Assembly: GCA_038501195.1 (NCBI GenBank)
Contig: JBBPUQ010000006.1
Coordinates: forward strand, 1,426,001-1,490,000
From: Nemania diffusa
Lineage: Eukaryota; Ascomycota; Sordariomycetes; Xylariales; Xylariaceae
Direction of reading: 5' to 3'
Length of the DNA stretch: 64,000 nucleotides
Below are positions 34,395-49,500 of this stretch, in pieces. The position numbers were made by a program, and so were the translations under genes. The notes below the pieces were generated by a model. The model was not told the origin of the DNA and ran no database searches. It worked only from the letters and a program-made list of their open reading frames with translations. Numbering within the stretch: the stretch's first letter is position 1; each line of letters starts with the position of its first letter.

Positions 34395-35558
34395 CATATT
34401 TAGCATGAAGCGACTTAGATATATGCATTTGAAGGTGGCTGTTATGGTCGCTTACACTCGTTCTATTTTAACGATATCCTACACTCTCTCGGCACTCTAC
34501 GATCTGCAACGAGCAATCTATGATAGCTACAGGCACGGAAGCTTTGCCGCACTTCCAATATGGCGTATGCGCTTTAGCGTGCACGGCTAAGCGCTTTTCT
34601 GGACTTGGCGTTGGTGTTCTCTTTTCTCGGTGCATTTTCTTGGCGCGGTCGCTGTACGAGGTGATGATGAAAGTCACAATAGTTTGGACTCGGTCCTTCT
34701 GTGTTTTGGCATTAGACTTCCTCTCTCTACCCCATTCTCCTATATTTGATATTACGACCGTTGCTTGATGTTGGGAATGTTTCCGCCCTTTTTCCTTTTC
34801 CCGACCCTGTCCTCAGCATTCGGTTTCTCTCGCGTTCACTTTCAATGGGGAAGACTGGGACGGCGTTTAGCGTGTAAAGATTCAGGGTGCGTTTGAGCAC
34901 CACAGAGCCACAGCATTTACTGCGTGAATAGGTGCTGAAAAGATGTTGACACCTAAAGCAGTTACTTATGAAGAGGGAGTGTCGAGGCTCCCTCGCCTAT
35001 GTACATAGACCCGTTGCAAGAAGCGACAAGCATACGGCGAAATAAAAAAGCTCAGCAGAGTAAATATTAATGCATCTTGACTTAGCAGTAAAGTGGAAAA
35101 TCCAAGACAGTGAAACCTAAAGAGCAGACTCAATAATTGATCTTTGCTCGATCTTATCGTCTATCTACAATGTATTCTCATGAGACTATGCACCCCACGC
35201 ATAGTGTTGTTCGGAGCCGCAAGAGGCTAGTACTTGGAACTAAGCCACAAATTCCTAATTGAGTAATACCTAAACTCTCACTAGCCACAGGACCCCTGAT
35301 TTGGCCAAGGTACAGACTAGCAGCTCTGGGAAATTTGATCCAATTGAACTGATGTCACGTCTTTATTGATCTCTCGTTTAGACGGTGATGAGTGTCTCGA
35401 TGGGGTGTACAGGACCTACTACATTGTGCTCGGGATTGAAAGGGTGAGGTGTAACGTCTTAGTACTAGACCAACCGACACGAATTTACATCTGGGATTAC
35501 TGGTCCTGCCTTTATTCTTGTCGTTTGGGAATCATCACCGCACGATCAGACCACGATC

Positions 35559-35582
<24 letters not shown>
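34395..35582. other. Intergenic region; GAC microsatellite at its end
   Basis: 3' flank of the flippase and promoter of the MSC7-type gene. A (GAC)n run at about 35560-35582 abuts the predicted start codon. No other feature was recognised. Confidence 0.55.
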
Positions 35583-35589
<7 letters not shown>

Positions 35590-36374
35590 TCGCCATGCCG
35601 CATGATCTGGAAAACTGGATCGGCGAGTTAGCTGTGCACCTACGACAGTTCCCGTATGTGCTTCTTCCGTAGAACTCTGTCTCCTCTCTCTAAGGCCAGC
35701 ATTTATCTTGACCGTCTGTTCTAATAGAACATTATTGCGCGCTCTGTAGGATCAACGACCTCAGTTTCCCAACCTCTTCTCTTCATCTGCCTCTGCCTCT
35801 CCCTGTCCTGGTCGGCATAGTACTAGGCGCCTTGATTCTCCTATTCGCCCTTGCTAGCCGGGAGGAGAAGCCGGTTCGGTACTCCGTTCCGCCACCCAAG
35901 TTGCCCGAAGAAACGACGGTGCTCGAGAACCCGAACATCAAGGCTTCCGGAACCACAGCTATACAATGCTACGCGCCGGCCACGGGCCAATTCCTAGGCT
36001 TCGTGAACCCGTCGACGCCCGCCGGCCTCGACCGGGCCATCGCACAGGCGGCCGCGGCACAGGAGAAATGGGCCAAGACGAGCTTCGCCGAGCGCCGGAG
36101 CGTGCTGCGCTCGATGCTGCAGCACATCCTCGACAACCAGGAGCAGATCTGTAGGGTCAGCTCGCTCGACTCGGGCAAGACCATGGTCGACGCGCAGCTG
36201 GGCGAGATCCTGGTGACGGCCGAGAAGCTGCAGTGGACCATCAAGCACGGCGAGCGCGCGCTGCGGCCGTCGAGGCGGCCGTCGAACCTGCTGCTGGCCT
36301 ACAAGACGGGCACCGTGCACTACGAGCCGCTGGGCGTCGTGGCGGCGCTCGTGAGCTGGAACTACCCCTTCCAC
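35583..36374 (+). CDS. MSC7-type membrane aldehyde dehydrogenase, 5' part (interrupted)
   Basis: Exons 35583-35653 and 35750-36374, with a 96-nt intron (GTATGT, CTAAT branch, GTAG). This gives 232 codons ending exactly with ..VSWNYPFH at a codon boundary. A membrane helix lies at residues about 42-60 (LPVLVGIVLGALILLFALA). Then come KASGTTAIQCYAPATGQFLG, a FAERRSVLRSMLQHILDNQE helix, SLDSGKTMVDAQLGEILVT and the cofactor-site strand GVVAALVSWNYPFH. This order and wording match fungal homologues of yeast Msc7 (YHR039C). The next expected residues are NL(I/V)GPVISA, which resume at 54423 after 18 kb of AT-rich DNA. In this assembly the part lacks the catalytic Cys, so it is inactive unless the insert is removed. 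GC content is high and no RIP-like stops are present. Confidence 0.85.
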
Positions 36375-36382
36375 CTTAACCG

Positions 36383-36505
36383 CTGGAGGCTTGATTTTTC
36401 ATTTTTAGCAAGATCTCAGCTCTGTAAACATGTTGTAAAAGTTTGTTACAGAAGTCTGTTTTACTATAAAAAGTTTTAAACAAAAATCTATTACAAAAGT
36501 TTGTT
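36383..36505 (+). repeat. Left terminal inverted repeat of the 18-kb element
   Basis: Begins CTGGAGGCTTGATTTTT and includes AGCAAGATCTCAGCTCTG. It pairs with 54288-54410. The outer 42 bp differ at only two transition positions; inner similarity falls to roughly 80% with small gaps. Confidence 0.85.
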
Positions 36506-37369
36506 TTATATATAAAAACATTTTAATATTTTTATTATTTAAGTTTTTGTTTTTATTTTACAAAACATATATAGCTAATTTTAAAATAAAGCTATTTTTA
36601 AATATATATATTATTACTAATTTAATTAACGTTTAATTTTATAATTGTTTTATAATATTTATATTTTTAAAACTTTTTTAAATAAACTTAAATAATAACT
36701 TTTTATATTTAAACTAAATTTTTTTAGTTTTATATTTATAGCAGTTATATTTTATTAGTTTTGTTTTTTATTTAATAAATAATACTGATTTAATATTTAA
36801 TTGAAAATATTTTTTAGTTTGTTTAAATTTAAAAATTATATTATAATATTTTAGAAATAAATTTATTTATATTTATAATATTTAGTTATTATTAAATAAT
36901 ATATATTGCAAACTTTAATACTTTTTATTTTAAAATAAATAAATTTTTGTTTAAAAATTGTTTTTTTAATAATTAAATTATAAAATATATACTATATAAA
37001 AAGTTTTTACTAAAAATTTAATACTATTAAAATATTATATATAAAAAAACTTAAATAATTATAAAAATAACTTTTAAATTTTAATATAAATTAATTTGTT
37101 TAATTTTATTGTTTATTTGTTATTTAGTTTTATTAATTAAAATATATAAATAATAAATTTATAATAATTTGCTAAAATTAAACAAAATTAGTTTTATAAC
37201 AAAAAAAAAACTAAATATTAAGTTTGTAAAGTTAATTTTAAACTTTTGTTATATTAAAAACAGTTATTTATAAATTAAAAATTTTAAATTTAAGTTTAAA
37301 TTTAGCTTTTTTATATATAACTTTAATTTTATATTTATATTTAATTTATATTATTTAGCTAAATTAATT

Positions 37370-38145
37370 AGCTATTTTTTTAAATATATAATTTATTTAT
37401 ATTATTTAAAGTTACTTTTTTTTGCAAAAATAGCTTTATATATATTATAAATAAATAATTTTTTTTTAAAATATATAACTTGTTTATACTATTTAAGTTT
37501 ATTTTTTTTTATAAAAGCAGTTTTATATATATTATAAAAAAACAGTTTTTTTTTAAAATATATAGTTTGTTTATATTATTTAAAATCACTTTTTAATATA
37601 AAAGCAGCTTTATATATATTATAAAAAAACAGTTTTTTTTTAAAGTATATAGTTTGTTTATACTGCTTAAAATTACTTTTTTTTGCAAAAATAGCTTTAT
37701 ATATATTATAAAAAAACAGTTTTTTTTTAAAGTATATAGTTTGTTTATATTATTTAAAATTATTTTTTTTTGCAAAAGTAGCTTTATATATATTATAAAA
37801 AAATAGTTTTTTTTTAAAATATATAGTTTGTTTATATTATTTAAGTTTATTTTTTTTTGCAAAAATAGCTTTATATATATTATAAAAAAACAGTTTTTTT
37901 TTAAAATATATAGCTTGTTTATATTACTTAAAATCTTTTTTTTGCGCAAAAGTAGCTTTATATATATTATAAAAAAACAGTTTTTTTTTAAAGTATATAG
38001 CTTGTTTATACTGCTTAAAATTACTTTTTTTTACAAAAATAGTTTTATATATATTATAAAAAAACGGTTTTTTTCTAAAGTATATAGCTTGTTTATATTA
38101 CTTAAAATAACTTTTTTTTATAAAAGCAGCTTTACAATTTTTATA
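37370..38145. repeat. Tandem array of about nine 87-bp units
   Basis: The marker string AGCTTTATATATATTATA (with minor variants) recurs near 37433, 37519, 37606, 37692, 37779, 37867, 37953, 38041 and 38127, a spacing of 86-88 bp. Each unit also carries an A7CAG(T)9 block and GTATATAG(T/C)TTGTTTATA. Because the unit is near 29 codons, it opens spurious frames on both strands. Confidence 0.85.
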
Positions 38146-39719
38146 AAAATATAAAAATATATTTTAATAATTTTTTATATTATAGTTATATATTTCGATA
38201 TTTTTAAAATGTTTATAATTTTTATAAAAGCAATAAATTTTATTCAAAAGAAACTTTTTTAAATATAACTTATAATTAAATATTATATTTAAATAGTAAT
38301 AATTAATTATATAATATATATATAAACTTACTAATAGCTAAAATATATAATAAACTAAATATAAAAAATTATATATTTTATTATTAATTTATAATTTAAC
38401 TAGCAGTAAAGCGCTATATATAAATTATTGCAGCAAATATTTAACTTTTTTTAGTTATAATTTAATTTTTTAAATTTTACTACTTATTATATTATAAAAA
38501 GCAGCAAATATACTATTTTATAAAATTAACTAAATAGCTACATTTATATTTTATATAATATTAGTATTATATTTATTTTATTTATAATTAATTATTATAA
38601 TAATAAATTTTATAATTAAGTATTTTAAATTTTAATTAAAAATATAATCGAAATTTTAATTATTAATAACATTTTAATATTTTATTTTTATTGCAATATT
38701 ATATTAAAAGTAATTTTTAATAGTTGCTTTTATTAAATAATTTATAAAAAAAACTAAAAAAAAATATATTTAGTTAAAGCTAACTTTAAAATATAGTTTG
38801 TTTATATTTAAATTTAAAGTTTTAGCTTTTAGTTATTATAGTTTAAAACATAGCTAATATATAATTTTATATAAAAACTGTTTAAATGTTAGATTTTTTT
38901 TGTTAATATTTAATATTACTATAGCTTAATTATATTTTTTTAATATTTTAATTTGTATTTTTGCTTAATTAAAAATAATATTATAATTTTAAAATGTTAA
39001 TTAAGCAAAAAGAACATTTTATTTATAAAATAAATAAAAAATTCTTTTTTTATAGTAGTTAATTAATAAAATTATTAAATATATGTTAAATTTAACTTAG
39101 TTAATATTGTAATTTTAAACGATTTAAAATAAAATGCTATATAATTTATTATGTAAGCAATAATTAAATTAGCGATATTTTTGTATAAAGTATTAGTTAT
39201 AAAGTTAAAAGATTCAATTTTGGAATTAATTTAATAATTATAGTTTTTATTGTAATAAAAGCTTTTTAATAAAACTTGAACAGATATTAGTTTATAATAT
39301 TTCAAGAAGTTTTTGAAACTATATATTGTTATTGTTAATAATTTGTTATAGTTTGCTAAATCAATTTATATAGTTTGAAATATTTATGCTATAAAAAATA
39401 TAAATTACTATATAATTTATCAAAGTGTAAAAAAACTATTTTAGTTTAAGTTTTTTAGCTTTAAAATCGCGTTAATTATATTAAGTATATAACTATTGCT
39501 TTAATAAAGCAAAAACAACTAAAGCTATATATTATTTTATAAAGTTTATACAATTAAAACTTAAAAATAAGTTATTTTTTGTATAATTTGTTATAATATA
39601 ACTATTATTATTAAAAATAAAGTTTGCATAATTATATACTGCATTAAAAAAAAAGCTAAAAAAACTAAAGTTTAATTATAACTAAAATGTTGTTTAATTG
39701 TAGTACTTAATTAACCGAT

Positions 39720-39890
39720 TTTAATATTTAATTTGATTTTAATGTTTAATTTGATTTTAATGTTTAATTTAATTTTAATGTTTAATTTAGTTTTAATATT
39801 TTTAATTTTAGTTTTTAGTTTAGTTTTAATGTTTTTGATTTTAGTTTTTAGTTTAGTTTTAATGTTTAATTTAATTTTAGTTTTTAACAT
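39720..39890. repeat. Minisatellite of TTTAATTTGATTTTAATG-like units
   Basis: A unit of about 20 bp, roughly eight degenerate copies, inside the 18-kb element. Confidence 0.65.
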
Positions 39891-42800
39891 AATTAAAAAA
39901 AGTTAATAAATATTTTAATAACTTTTTAATATATTGCTTTTGTGCTTTTTTTTTAATATAAAACAATAAGCTGAGTTTTTTAAAGTTGTTTTAGTATTTA
40001 TAAAATATTTCTTTTTAAGTTGTTACAAATAAACGAATTTTTAAAAGTTTATGAAGTTTTTAAGTTATATAAATTAAGTTTAAGTTGTGTTTTTTTTTTT
40101 TTATTTATATATAGTTATAGTTATTTTATGTTTAGTTATTTTTTTTTTAAATCAGTTTTTCTGTATTTAAACTAGCTAGTTTTTTGTTAACAGTATTAAG
40201 CAGTTTTTTGTTAACAATATCAAATAGCTTGTTTTTAAAGTTTAAGTTTAAAGCTTTTAAATTATTATAACTATTATAGTTAATATTATACTTTTTATTT
40301 TAAGCTTTATATTTTTTATTTTTTAAATCTTATATTTTAATATTATAATTGTTTTTAGTAGTAGATCTAATTTATATATTGTAGTAGTAATTAAATAAAT
40401 AGTTAAAATAAAAAAAAGTAAAAAAGTAAAGCTAGAAATAAAAAAAAAGAGCTTTAAATAAAAAAGTTATATCGGTAAAATTATGTTGATATAGCAATAA
40501 TAGCTAAAAATAAAAACAATGTTATAGTATAAAAAAACAAAGCTAAAAAAAAAGCTTTAAATAAAAATAATGTTATAATATAAAAAAGCAAAACTAGAAA
40601 TAAAAAAAAAAAGCTTTAAATAAAAAAGTTATATCGATATAATAACTAGCTAATATTTTTTTTTGCTTTTATTTGTTTTTTTTTATTTCTTTTTATTTTT
40701 TTTTGTTTTTTATCGACTTTTATATATTTTTTGCTTTAGCTGTAAAAATATATTAGTACTTAATTAAATATAAACAAAAATATAAGTCGAAATAAAAAAG
40801 TTGCAGCAAAAACAACTTAAACAGTAAAAAAAAGTTTGTTTAATAGTTTGTAGCTTTTTTTGTTTAGTTGTTGCAAAAACTTAAAGTAATAAAAAATACA
40901 GCTTAAATATAACTATAGCTTTTTTAATTTACAAAAAATAAAAAAAATTTTATATTATAAATATAAACATTATTTATATATTTTTAACTGTTATTTATAT
41001 AAAACTATATATATTTTATTTATTATATATATTTATATATTATAAAGTTTGTACAAAAAGTTTTTAAATTACTTTTTGGTTTTTTATTTTGTATTATTGT
41101 TTTTTTTTCTAAAATTTTAAGTTTACTAAAACATAAAAACTAGCTAAAACTACACTATTACAAACCGGTTTATTTTATTATTTCTATAGTGTTTATTATA
41201 TTTAGTAAATATTTAAATTATTATTTATAAATTAAAAAAAAGTTAGTAAATATTTTTAAATATTAAAGCATAAATAAAAAAAAGAAAGTTTTAAAATATA
41301 TTAAAAAGTTTAATATATTTAAACATATTAAAACAGCTGCAAGCTTTATATAGTAATACTTAGAAATAAATAATATATATATTTTTTATAACTTTTACTA
41401 ATAAAATAAAAATAATTTTTTGTTTTAAAATTTATTTATTTATTTTGAAGCTAAAATAATAGCAATAATAATAGCGATTTAAAAAAAAGCAATAACGAAA
41501 ATAAAAACGCTAACAATATTAAATATAAAAACGAAACTAAAAATAATAAAAATAGCAGTAAAACAAACAATAATAATAATGTTAGCAATAGTTGTAATTA
41601 TATATATGTTTTATTTAAACGTTTAATTAATTAAACATTTAGTTAAAACAAAGCTAAGTTTGCTATAAAAAAGCAAATTTAATTTATATTATTTAAAACA
41701 AATATAACAAATGTTTAATTAAGTAAAACTGATGCAAAAACTACAGCTATTACAAAAAACACTATAAATATATATTTAAAAAAAAAAAAATGTATTTTTT
41801 AAAAAAAATAAAAACGTAAATACAAAAAACTGCTAAAGTTATTATATTTAAAATTAACAGTAGTTATTAGTAACAATACTTATAGCTTATTATAACTAAA
41901 GTATAAAAAAAATTGATTTATATAATATACTATTATATTAATTAAAAAATCAAAGTAAATTATATATATTTTTAACATATTAAATTAAAAAATAACTTTA
42001 TAAATAGTTTAACTAAGCTTTTTAATTATATTAAATATATAAAATTTATAAAGTTGTTAAGTTTTAATAAAAAATAACTAATTATATTATTAATAATAAT
42101 AAAAAGTTAAAACAAAATTAAGTTTTTATTATTACTTTAATCAAGCTTTTTAATTGTACTAAATAAAATAACTAATTATGTTATTAAAAAAAGCAGTTAT
42201 TAAGTTTTAATAAAATAACTAATTATATTGTTAAAAATAGCAAAAAAATAAACTAAAACTAAGTTTTTATTACTATTTTATATATTAAGTAATTAATTAT
42301 TAAAACATATTTATTAATTAATAGCAATAAAAAAAGAGATTATTTTTAACTATTTATTTATAACTTTATTTTTTTAAAAATTTATATTTTTTAATATTTC
42401 AAAAGTTATTATTTTTTATAAAGCTTTTAATTAATTAAAATATAATTAAAAAAATTAATTAATAAAGTTTTTATTTACTTATTTATATAATTAATTTAAT
42501 TTTTTTTTTTAATAAGTTCTAATAAATTTTTAATTTTAAGTTTTAAATTCTAATATAGCTATTTTTAGTTTAAAATAAAATTAGCTACTATTAAGTTTTA
42601 TATATTTTTTATAATATTAAAAAATTAAAATTATTGTTAAAAATATTTTTATTTATATATAAATTGTATTAAAAAATAATAGTAATAAAAATATTAAAAA
42701 CAACAGTTTTTAAAAAAAGTAAAACTATTTTTAAAACTATTTCAATATACTTAATTAATTAAAATATAAATATATTAAACTAATAGTTTAATAATATAAT

Positions 42801-45800
42801 TATATACTTTTTAATAAAAAAAAGTTAAAAAATATATTTAATTTTTATAATTGTTTAATTTTATAAAAAGTAACAATATTTGCAGCTTATTGTAACTAAA
42901 ATATAAAAAAAATTAAAACGGTTTATATATTACAATAATAAAATATTTATTAAATAAAAACTAAACTGAGCTTTATACTACTAGTTTTATTTATATATTT
43001 GCTTTTAAATATATATATTACTAATAATTTTTTAATATTTAAAAATTGCTACTTATATTAAATAACAAAACTTAATAATAATAATTAGCTAATGTTATTT
43101 TTTGTTTTTATTTACTTTTATTTACTTTTTTTTACTTTTTATTAACTTTTATATATTTGTTTTATTTTAAACTTTGTTTTAATATTATAAGTAAATATGT
43201 TATAATATATTCAATTTTTTTTAAGCTAACAAATAATAGTTATATAAACTAAATTTTGACAATTTTTTACAAAAAGCTGCTTTATAAAATAGCTGCTAGT
43301 TTAGCTATAATAAAATTAGATTTATTACTACAAATTATTTTTAAATATAACTTTTACAACATAATAATTTGTTATACTTTTTTTATTTTCTTTTTTTTGT
43401 TATAGTTAATATACTTTGTTTAAATATAGCTTTATAAGTTAGCAACTTTGCTAAAACTTTTAATATAGTTATATAACTAGTAAATAAAAGCTAAGCAGCA
43501 AAAACTGCTTTATTTTTATATAACTAAATCGAAAAGTTTTGTTTAAATAACTTTTAACAATAAAAAAAGTTAGTTTTTAAATATTAAATACTAATATTAC
43601 AGAAGCTAAATAAAAAACACTTAATAAAATTTATATACTTATTTAAAAATAAATATTTAAATAGTATATATTTTAAATATAATAAATAAAACATATTATA
43701 TAGCTACTATTAATAAAGCAGTAATAAAGCGCAAAAATATAACAGCTTATTTGTATTAAACATAATAAGTTATAAAAGTAACACTTTAGCAAAATATTTC
43801 TGTTATAAATTTGTAGAAATAATATATACTTTTGATATACTTAGTAATAAATATTATATAAAACTAATTTATATATAAAATAAAATAAGTTTATATAAAA
43901 TAAATTGTAATATTTATATAAGTTATTTTATTACTAGTATAAGCTAAATTTAAAAAAAGCGTTAAATTAAATTTTAGTTTATAGCTAGTTTTTAAACTAT
44001 ATAATTATATATATTAAAGTAATTATATAGTTGTTATATTTATATATTTATAAGCTATATTAATATTAATTTTAGCAAAAGTAATATATTATTTTAGTAC
44101 TTACTATATAGTTAAAACTAGCAAAAATATAGTTTTTAAACTTTAATAAATTAGCAAAAGCTTTTAATTTAAATATTTATTAATTTTTAAACTAAATAAT
44201 ATATATATTTAAATAAAATATATTTAGTTTTTATAATATTATTAGCTAAAATATATAACTTTTTAAATAGTTTTTTTCGTTTTAAAACAGCTATTAAATG
44301 CTTTTGATTTAGTTTAAATATTTTTTAAAAACAACTGCTTTATATATTAATATAATATTTTAAAAGCAAGTATACTTTAAAAGTTTTTCAACTTCTAAAT
44401 AGTTTATATTACATAAGTTTTTTGCGTAAGTTATTTATTCTAGGTTTAAAAAAAGCGCTAATAATACTAGCAGTACTACTGTATAAGTTGCAAGTGTTTT
44501 TAGCATTTAAAAGTTTAGCAAAAGTAAAAATATGCTAAAAAAAGTGCTAACATTGATATTAATATCAACTACTGCTATATTTAACAACTAAGTTTTATTA
44601 GTATAACTTTTAAAAGTTAAAACTAGTAGCTATATTTAAATAATAAATATTAACATTTTACTACATTTGTTTTATTTATATTGTTTTTAAATATGCTATA
44701 GCAAATTAGCTACTTTTGTAAAATTTAAGCTATAAAAAGTGCTTCTAACTATTGTACTATATATATGTTAATAACTTAGCTTATAGTATTTTTAAATTTA
44801 TACATTTATTTTAGCAATCGAAAACAAAAAAAATAAAATATATAACTAAATAAATAAAAGTAGTAATATTTTTAAAAAAAAAGCTATGTTATAAAAAATA
44901 GCTAGTATTAAAAAAAAAGTAACTAAAAAACAACTAACTTTTTTTACTAAAGCTTGTTGCTTTTTTATTATATTTTTTTTTTATTTATTATTATTAAATT
45001 ATAATATTAAATATTTTTATTTTAAAAATAAAATATAAAATATATTAAATAATATAAGTAATTTTTTTAACTTTTAGTAATAAAGCTAATTTAATACTAT
45101 TTAGTTATTTTAAAAACAATAATAAGTTAAATATATTTTATTAGCTGTTTTAAATAATATAAAAAGTAATAACAATTAAGCTAGCAGTAGTTTTTATTTA
45201 AAATTTATAATATAAGTATTATTTAAAGCTTTTTTGTTTTTAGCTTTTTTAGCTTATTGCTAATGCATTTTTATATTTTGAAGCAGTAGTTTAAGTTATA
45301 AAAAAACTATTAAAGTTTATAGCTTATTTATTACAGCTATTTTATACTAAAAAAAAAGTTACAGCTTATAGTTTATTATTATATTATATAAAAAAATAAA
45401 CCGAATATAAATATACTATAATATATTATTTATTTAAATTTATACTATTGCTACTAGTTAAAACTTTAAATAATAAATCGCAATATAGCATTTTTTACTT
45501 TTTGCAAAACTTTAAATAATAAAAACTACTTGTATTAGTTAAATAAACAAGCGTTATTATTTTATTATCTACTTTTTATTTTTTACTATATAAGTTTATA
45601 AAAAAAAAGTAGATGCTAAAACAAACATAATAAATATAAACTGCTTTTTTTAGTTCAAACATATATAGTTTAATTAACTAATATATTATATAATTTAGAA
45701 AATTTTTAATATATTGATTTATTTTATTTTATTAATTCAGCTTTAATTAAAACTTTATAAGCTATAAATTTAGTAACTGTTATTTTTACTAATAATATAT

Positions 45801-45839
45801 ATTAATTAATAGCGTTTTTTTTTTTTTGCAACAAATTTG

Positions 45840-46500
45840 TAAGCTTTTAAATATTAGTTTTTACTAACTTGTATATAAAACTTTATTAGCTGTTTTAATA
45901 TTTAATATATTAATATAAAACTAATATATAACTACATATATATTTTAACATAGAATAAAACAACATTTATAAACCTTTAAATATTAGTTTTTACTAGCTT
46001 GTATATAAAGCTTTGTTAGCTATTTCAGTATTTAATATATTAATATAAAACTAATATACAATTATATGTATATTTTAATATAAAGCAATATTTATAAACT
46101 TTTAAATATAAGTTTTTGTTAACTGTTTTAGTATTTAATATGTTAGTATAAAACTAATGTATAACTATATATATAAAACTATTTTAGTTTTTAAAAAGTT
46201 GAACAAGCTAAAAAAAAACTAAACAGAAAGTTTAAAAAAATAATATTTTATAATTATTATAACATAACAAAAAAGTTGTAAATAAGTTATAAAGTATTTT
46301 AGTTTAGCTAGCTAAAATGCTGTTTTAGTATTTAATATGTTAATATAAAACTAGTATATAATTAAAAAGTTAAAAAAACTTAAAAAAAATTAAACAAAAA
46401 GTTTAAAAAAATAACATTTTATAATATTATAATATAAAAAAAAAGTTGTAAACAAATTATAAAATGTTTTAGTTTAACTAGTTAAAATAGCTTTATAGTT
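45840..46500. repeat. Two adjacent tandem repeat families in the AT-rich element
   Basis: About three units of roughly 125-130 bp (each with TTTAAATATTAGTTTTTACT and ATTAATATAAAACTAATATA) are followed by two units of roughly 190 bp sharing AAGTTTAAAAAAATAA and AAAAAGTTGTAAA blocks. Confidence 0.65.
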
Positions 46501-49500
46501 TGTTTATAATACTGCAAATTTTTAACTTAGCTAGCTAAATATTGTTTAATAAATTATGTTATTACTATAAAAACTACATTATTTTTTAATATTAAATAGT
46601 TTCAAATATTTGTATATATAAAAATATAAACTATATTTTATAAAATGTTTAAAATATTGCTGATTTAAAATATTTATGTTATTATTACTAAATAAAAACA
46701 AAGCGATTTATATAAACAGAATAATCGCTTGTTTTTTTTTATAGTAATTGCTCAGCTTTTTTTATATTTTATAAATATTTGCTTTAACTATTAAACAACT
46801 TATTTTTTAAATTTTTACTTAAAGTTCAATTTTATTAAAAAATTTTACTATAAAACTTTATTACAATAATATATCTTTTTAACTTTTTTGATATAAATAA
46901 GCTTTAGCAATTGTTTTTTATTTTATTATTGTATTAAAACTAATAAATAATACTATAAATAATATATAAACAGCTTTTTGCTTTAGTTGTTACTAAAATT
47001 TAATTTAGCTTAAAATATAAAATCAAAAAGTTAGTTTAACTAGTTTTTACTAAAACTTAAATATAATCTATTAAAATATAGTTTATAAATTAACTACTGT
47101 TTTAAATATATAAACTAAGCTATAGCAACAAATATTGTTATATAATTGTTATTAAAGTAAAAAATAGTTTTTATTTTAAATTGAACTAATTTATTAAAAA
47201 AGAAATAGTTAGAACTAAAATAATATAGAATAAATATAAAATAGTATAGCTTAATTAAATAAAAGCTTAATTTTAATTATATTAAAATAGCAACAAATCT
47301 AAAAAAATATCTAAAGCAGTTATAAAAATAATATATATTTTTTGATCTATTATATTTAGCTCTGCAAATAATTAACTTGTGTTTTTACTATTAGCTATGC
47401 TGCAGAATAAAAACAGTCGATTTAAAGCTACTACTTAAAATAAAATATATTTTTTTAAAAAGCTACAACAGTTAATAAATCAAAAAAGTTAAATTAATAA
47501 TAATTTAATTAACTATAAATATAAAATTTGCTTGTTAAAAGCTAAAGTTTAAAATAAATTAAATAGTTAAAATACTATAGTATTAAATATATACTTAATA
47601 TTTGTAGCTAATATTATTAATAGTAGTTTGTATAAAAAAATACTAAAAATAAAAAGTTAAAAGAATTAACTTAATATTTAAATGCTATAAACATTAAAAA
47701 AAATATAAAATAATAAAATAATAGCTTTAAAAAATAAAATAGTTTTTATATATTATATTAAATTAAAAAAACTTTTTAATTTAGTTTTATAATTTTAGTA
47801 AAAAAGCTTTTAATTTAGTTTTAAAATTATATTATATATTTTTGTTACTAGTTTAATTAAAGTATATTTAAAAATATAAACTATTTATACTATTTTTTTT
47901 ATTGTTATTTTAAAATTATAAGCTTTTTTATTGCTATTTTAATAGAAATATTATTTTATTTTTATTTTATTATAATATTATTACTATTATTTTATTAGTT
48001 ATTATAATATATTTATTTATTTTTAACTTAATTATTATTTTAATTGTTGCTATTGTTGCATTTATTTTAAACTATTTACAGTAGCTAACTTTTAATAGTA
48101 AATATTTAATTCTAATATATTTATTATAGCTTTTGCTAATATAGTATATTTTATAATAAAAGTTTATTTCTGCTATATTTATAACGATGTTATTTTATTA
48201 GTTTAAAATCCAAATATAAACTTATATTTCTATTTTAAGTTGTAATAAAAAGCTTCTGTAAAAATAATTTATAAAGTTTATAAAAATATATATTTTTGCT
48301 TTATAATAAACAAAGTGTTAACAGTAAATATAAGTTTATTAAATAGTATAGTTATTGTTTTAATATTTTTTTAGCTTAAAAATAGATATAACTAAATATT
48401 GTATAAAAAAAAACAAATATTAAACTTTAATTTTAAATAAAAAACTAAATAAAAAGAAAAAATATAATAAACTATTGCATTAGCTGCAACAAAAATATAT
48501 ATATTTTATAAAATATATATATTATATCAGATTTTTTAATAACTATAAATATAATATCTGCTTCTTTTATTAAATTATAATTTTATATTTTTAATAATAA
48601 ATTATAAACTAGTAGCTATAAATATATATTTATAAAAGTTTAATATATAATTAATATTAAATTATTTTAGCAATAAATAGTATAATAGTTAATAAAGTTT
48701 TTTATATTATATATATATCTTTTTTTTATTTTGTTTGTTTTTTATATTTATATTTTGTTTATTATATTTTTTTAAAATATTTGTTTATTATTTTTAATAA
48801 ATTAAAAATATTAGTTAATAAGTAAATTTAACGAAAAAATCTAATAAATAAATTATATAAATATTAATTATAAAACTTTAAATATAACGCTAGTTTAACA
48901 AAACAAAATATATTAACTTTTAGTTATAGTACTAGCTTTTTAGTTATAGTACTAAATCTTTTTTATAATATAACTTAACTAAATTTTAAAGTTCTTTTTT
49001 TTTTTAGTGCTTATTTAATTAGTTATTATATAACTATATAAATATATTTATTTAATTTGATATATTAAATTATATTAAACTTTATAATAAATAAAAAGCT
49101 ATATTTAAATGTTATATTTTTAGGTTTTTTTTATAATAATAATACGTATTAGTTGCTAATATTTTCTTTTTTTTATAATAACTTAGTTTTTTTTGCAAAT
49201 GTTTTATAATCGGTTTATATAGTTGTTTTAAATTTTATATCTTTTTATATTAAAAATAACTATCGAAAAATAGCAAAAATTATTTAATTTATTTTAAAAA
49301 CTAGTTATATTTGTTTTTAGCGTTTATTTAATATTTAATATAAAAAAATTGCCGTTTTAAATATAATTATAAAAAAAACTAATTAATTATTTAAAATATA
49401 GTATAGTAAAAATATTTACTACTATATTATTAACTAAATTTAGCTTAAATATAAATATATTAATATATTTATATTAGTAATTATAAACTAAATATTAAAA

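Noticed and set aside
35540..35605. Poly-Asp peptide from the GAC microsatellite
   Set aside because: It arises from a simple repeat in a different frame from the aldehyde dehydrogenase start.
37593..38154. Open frames of 118 and 108 codons on opposite strands in the AT-rich block
   Set aside because: They are translations of the 87-bp tandem array, whose length is close to a multiple of three; composition is only Ile/Lys/Asn/Phe/Leu/Tyr and both strands are equally open.
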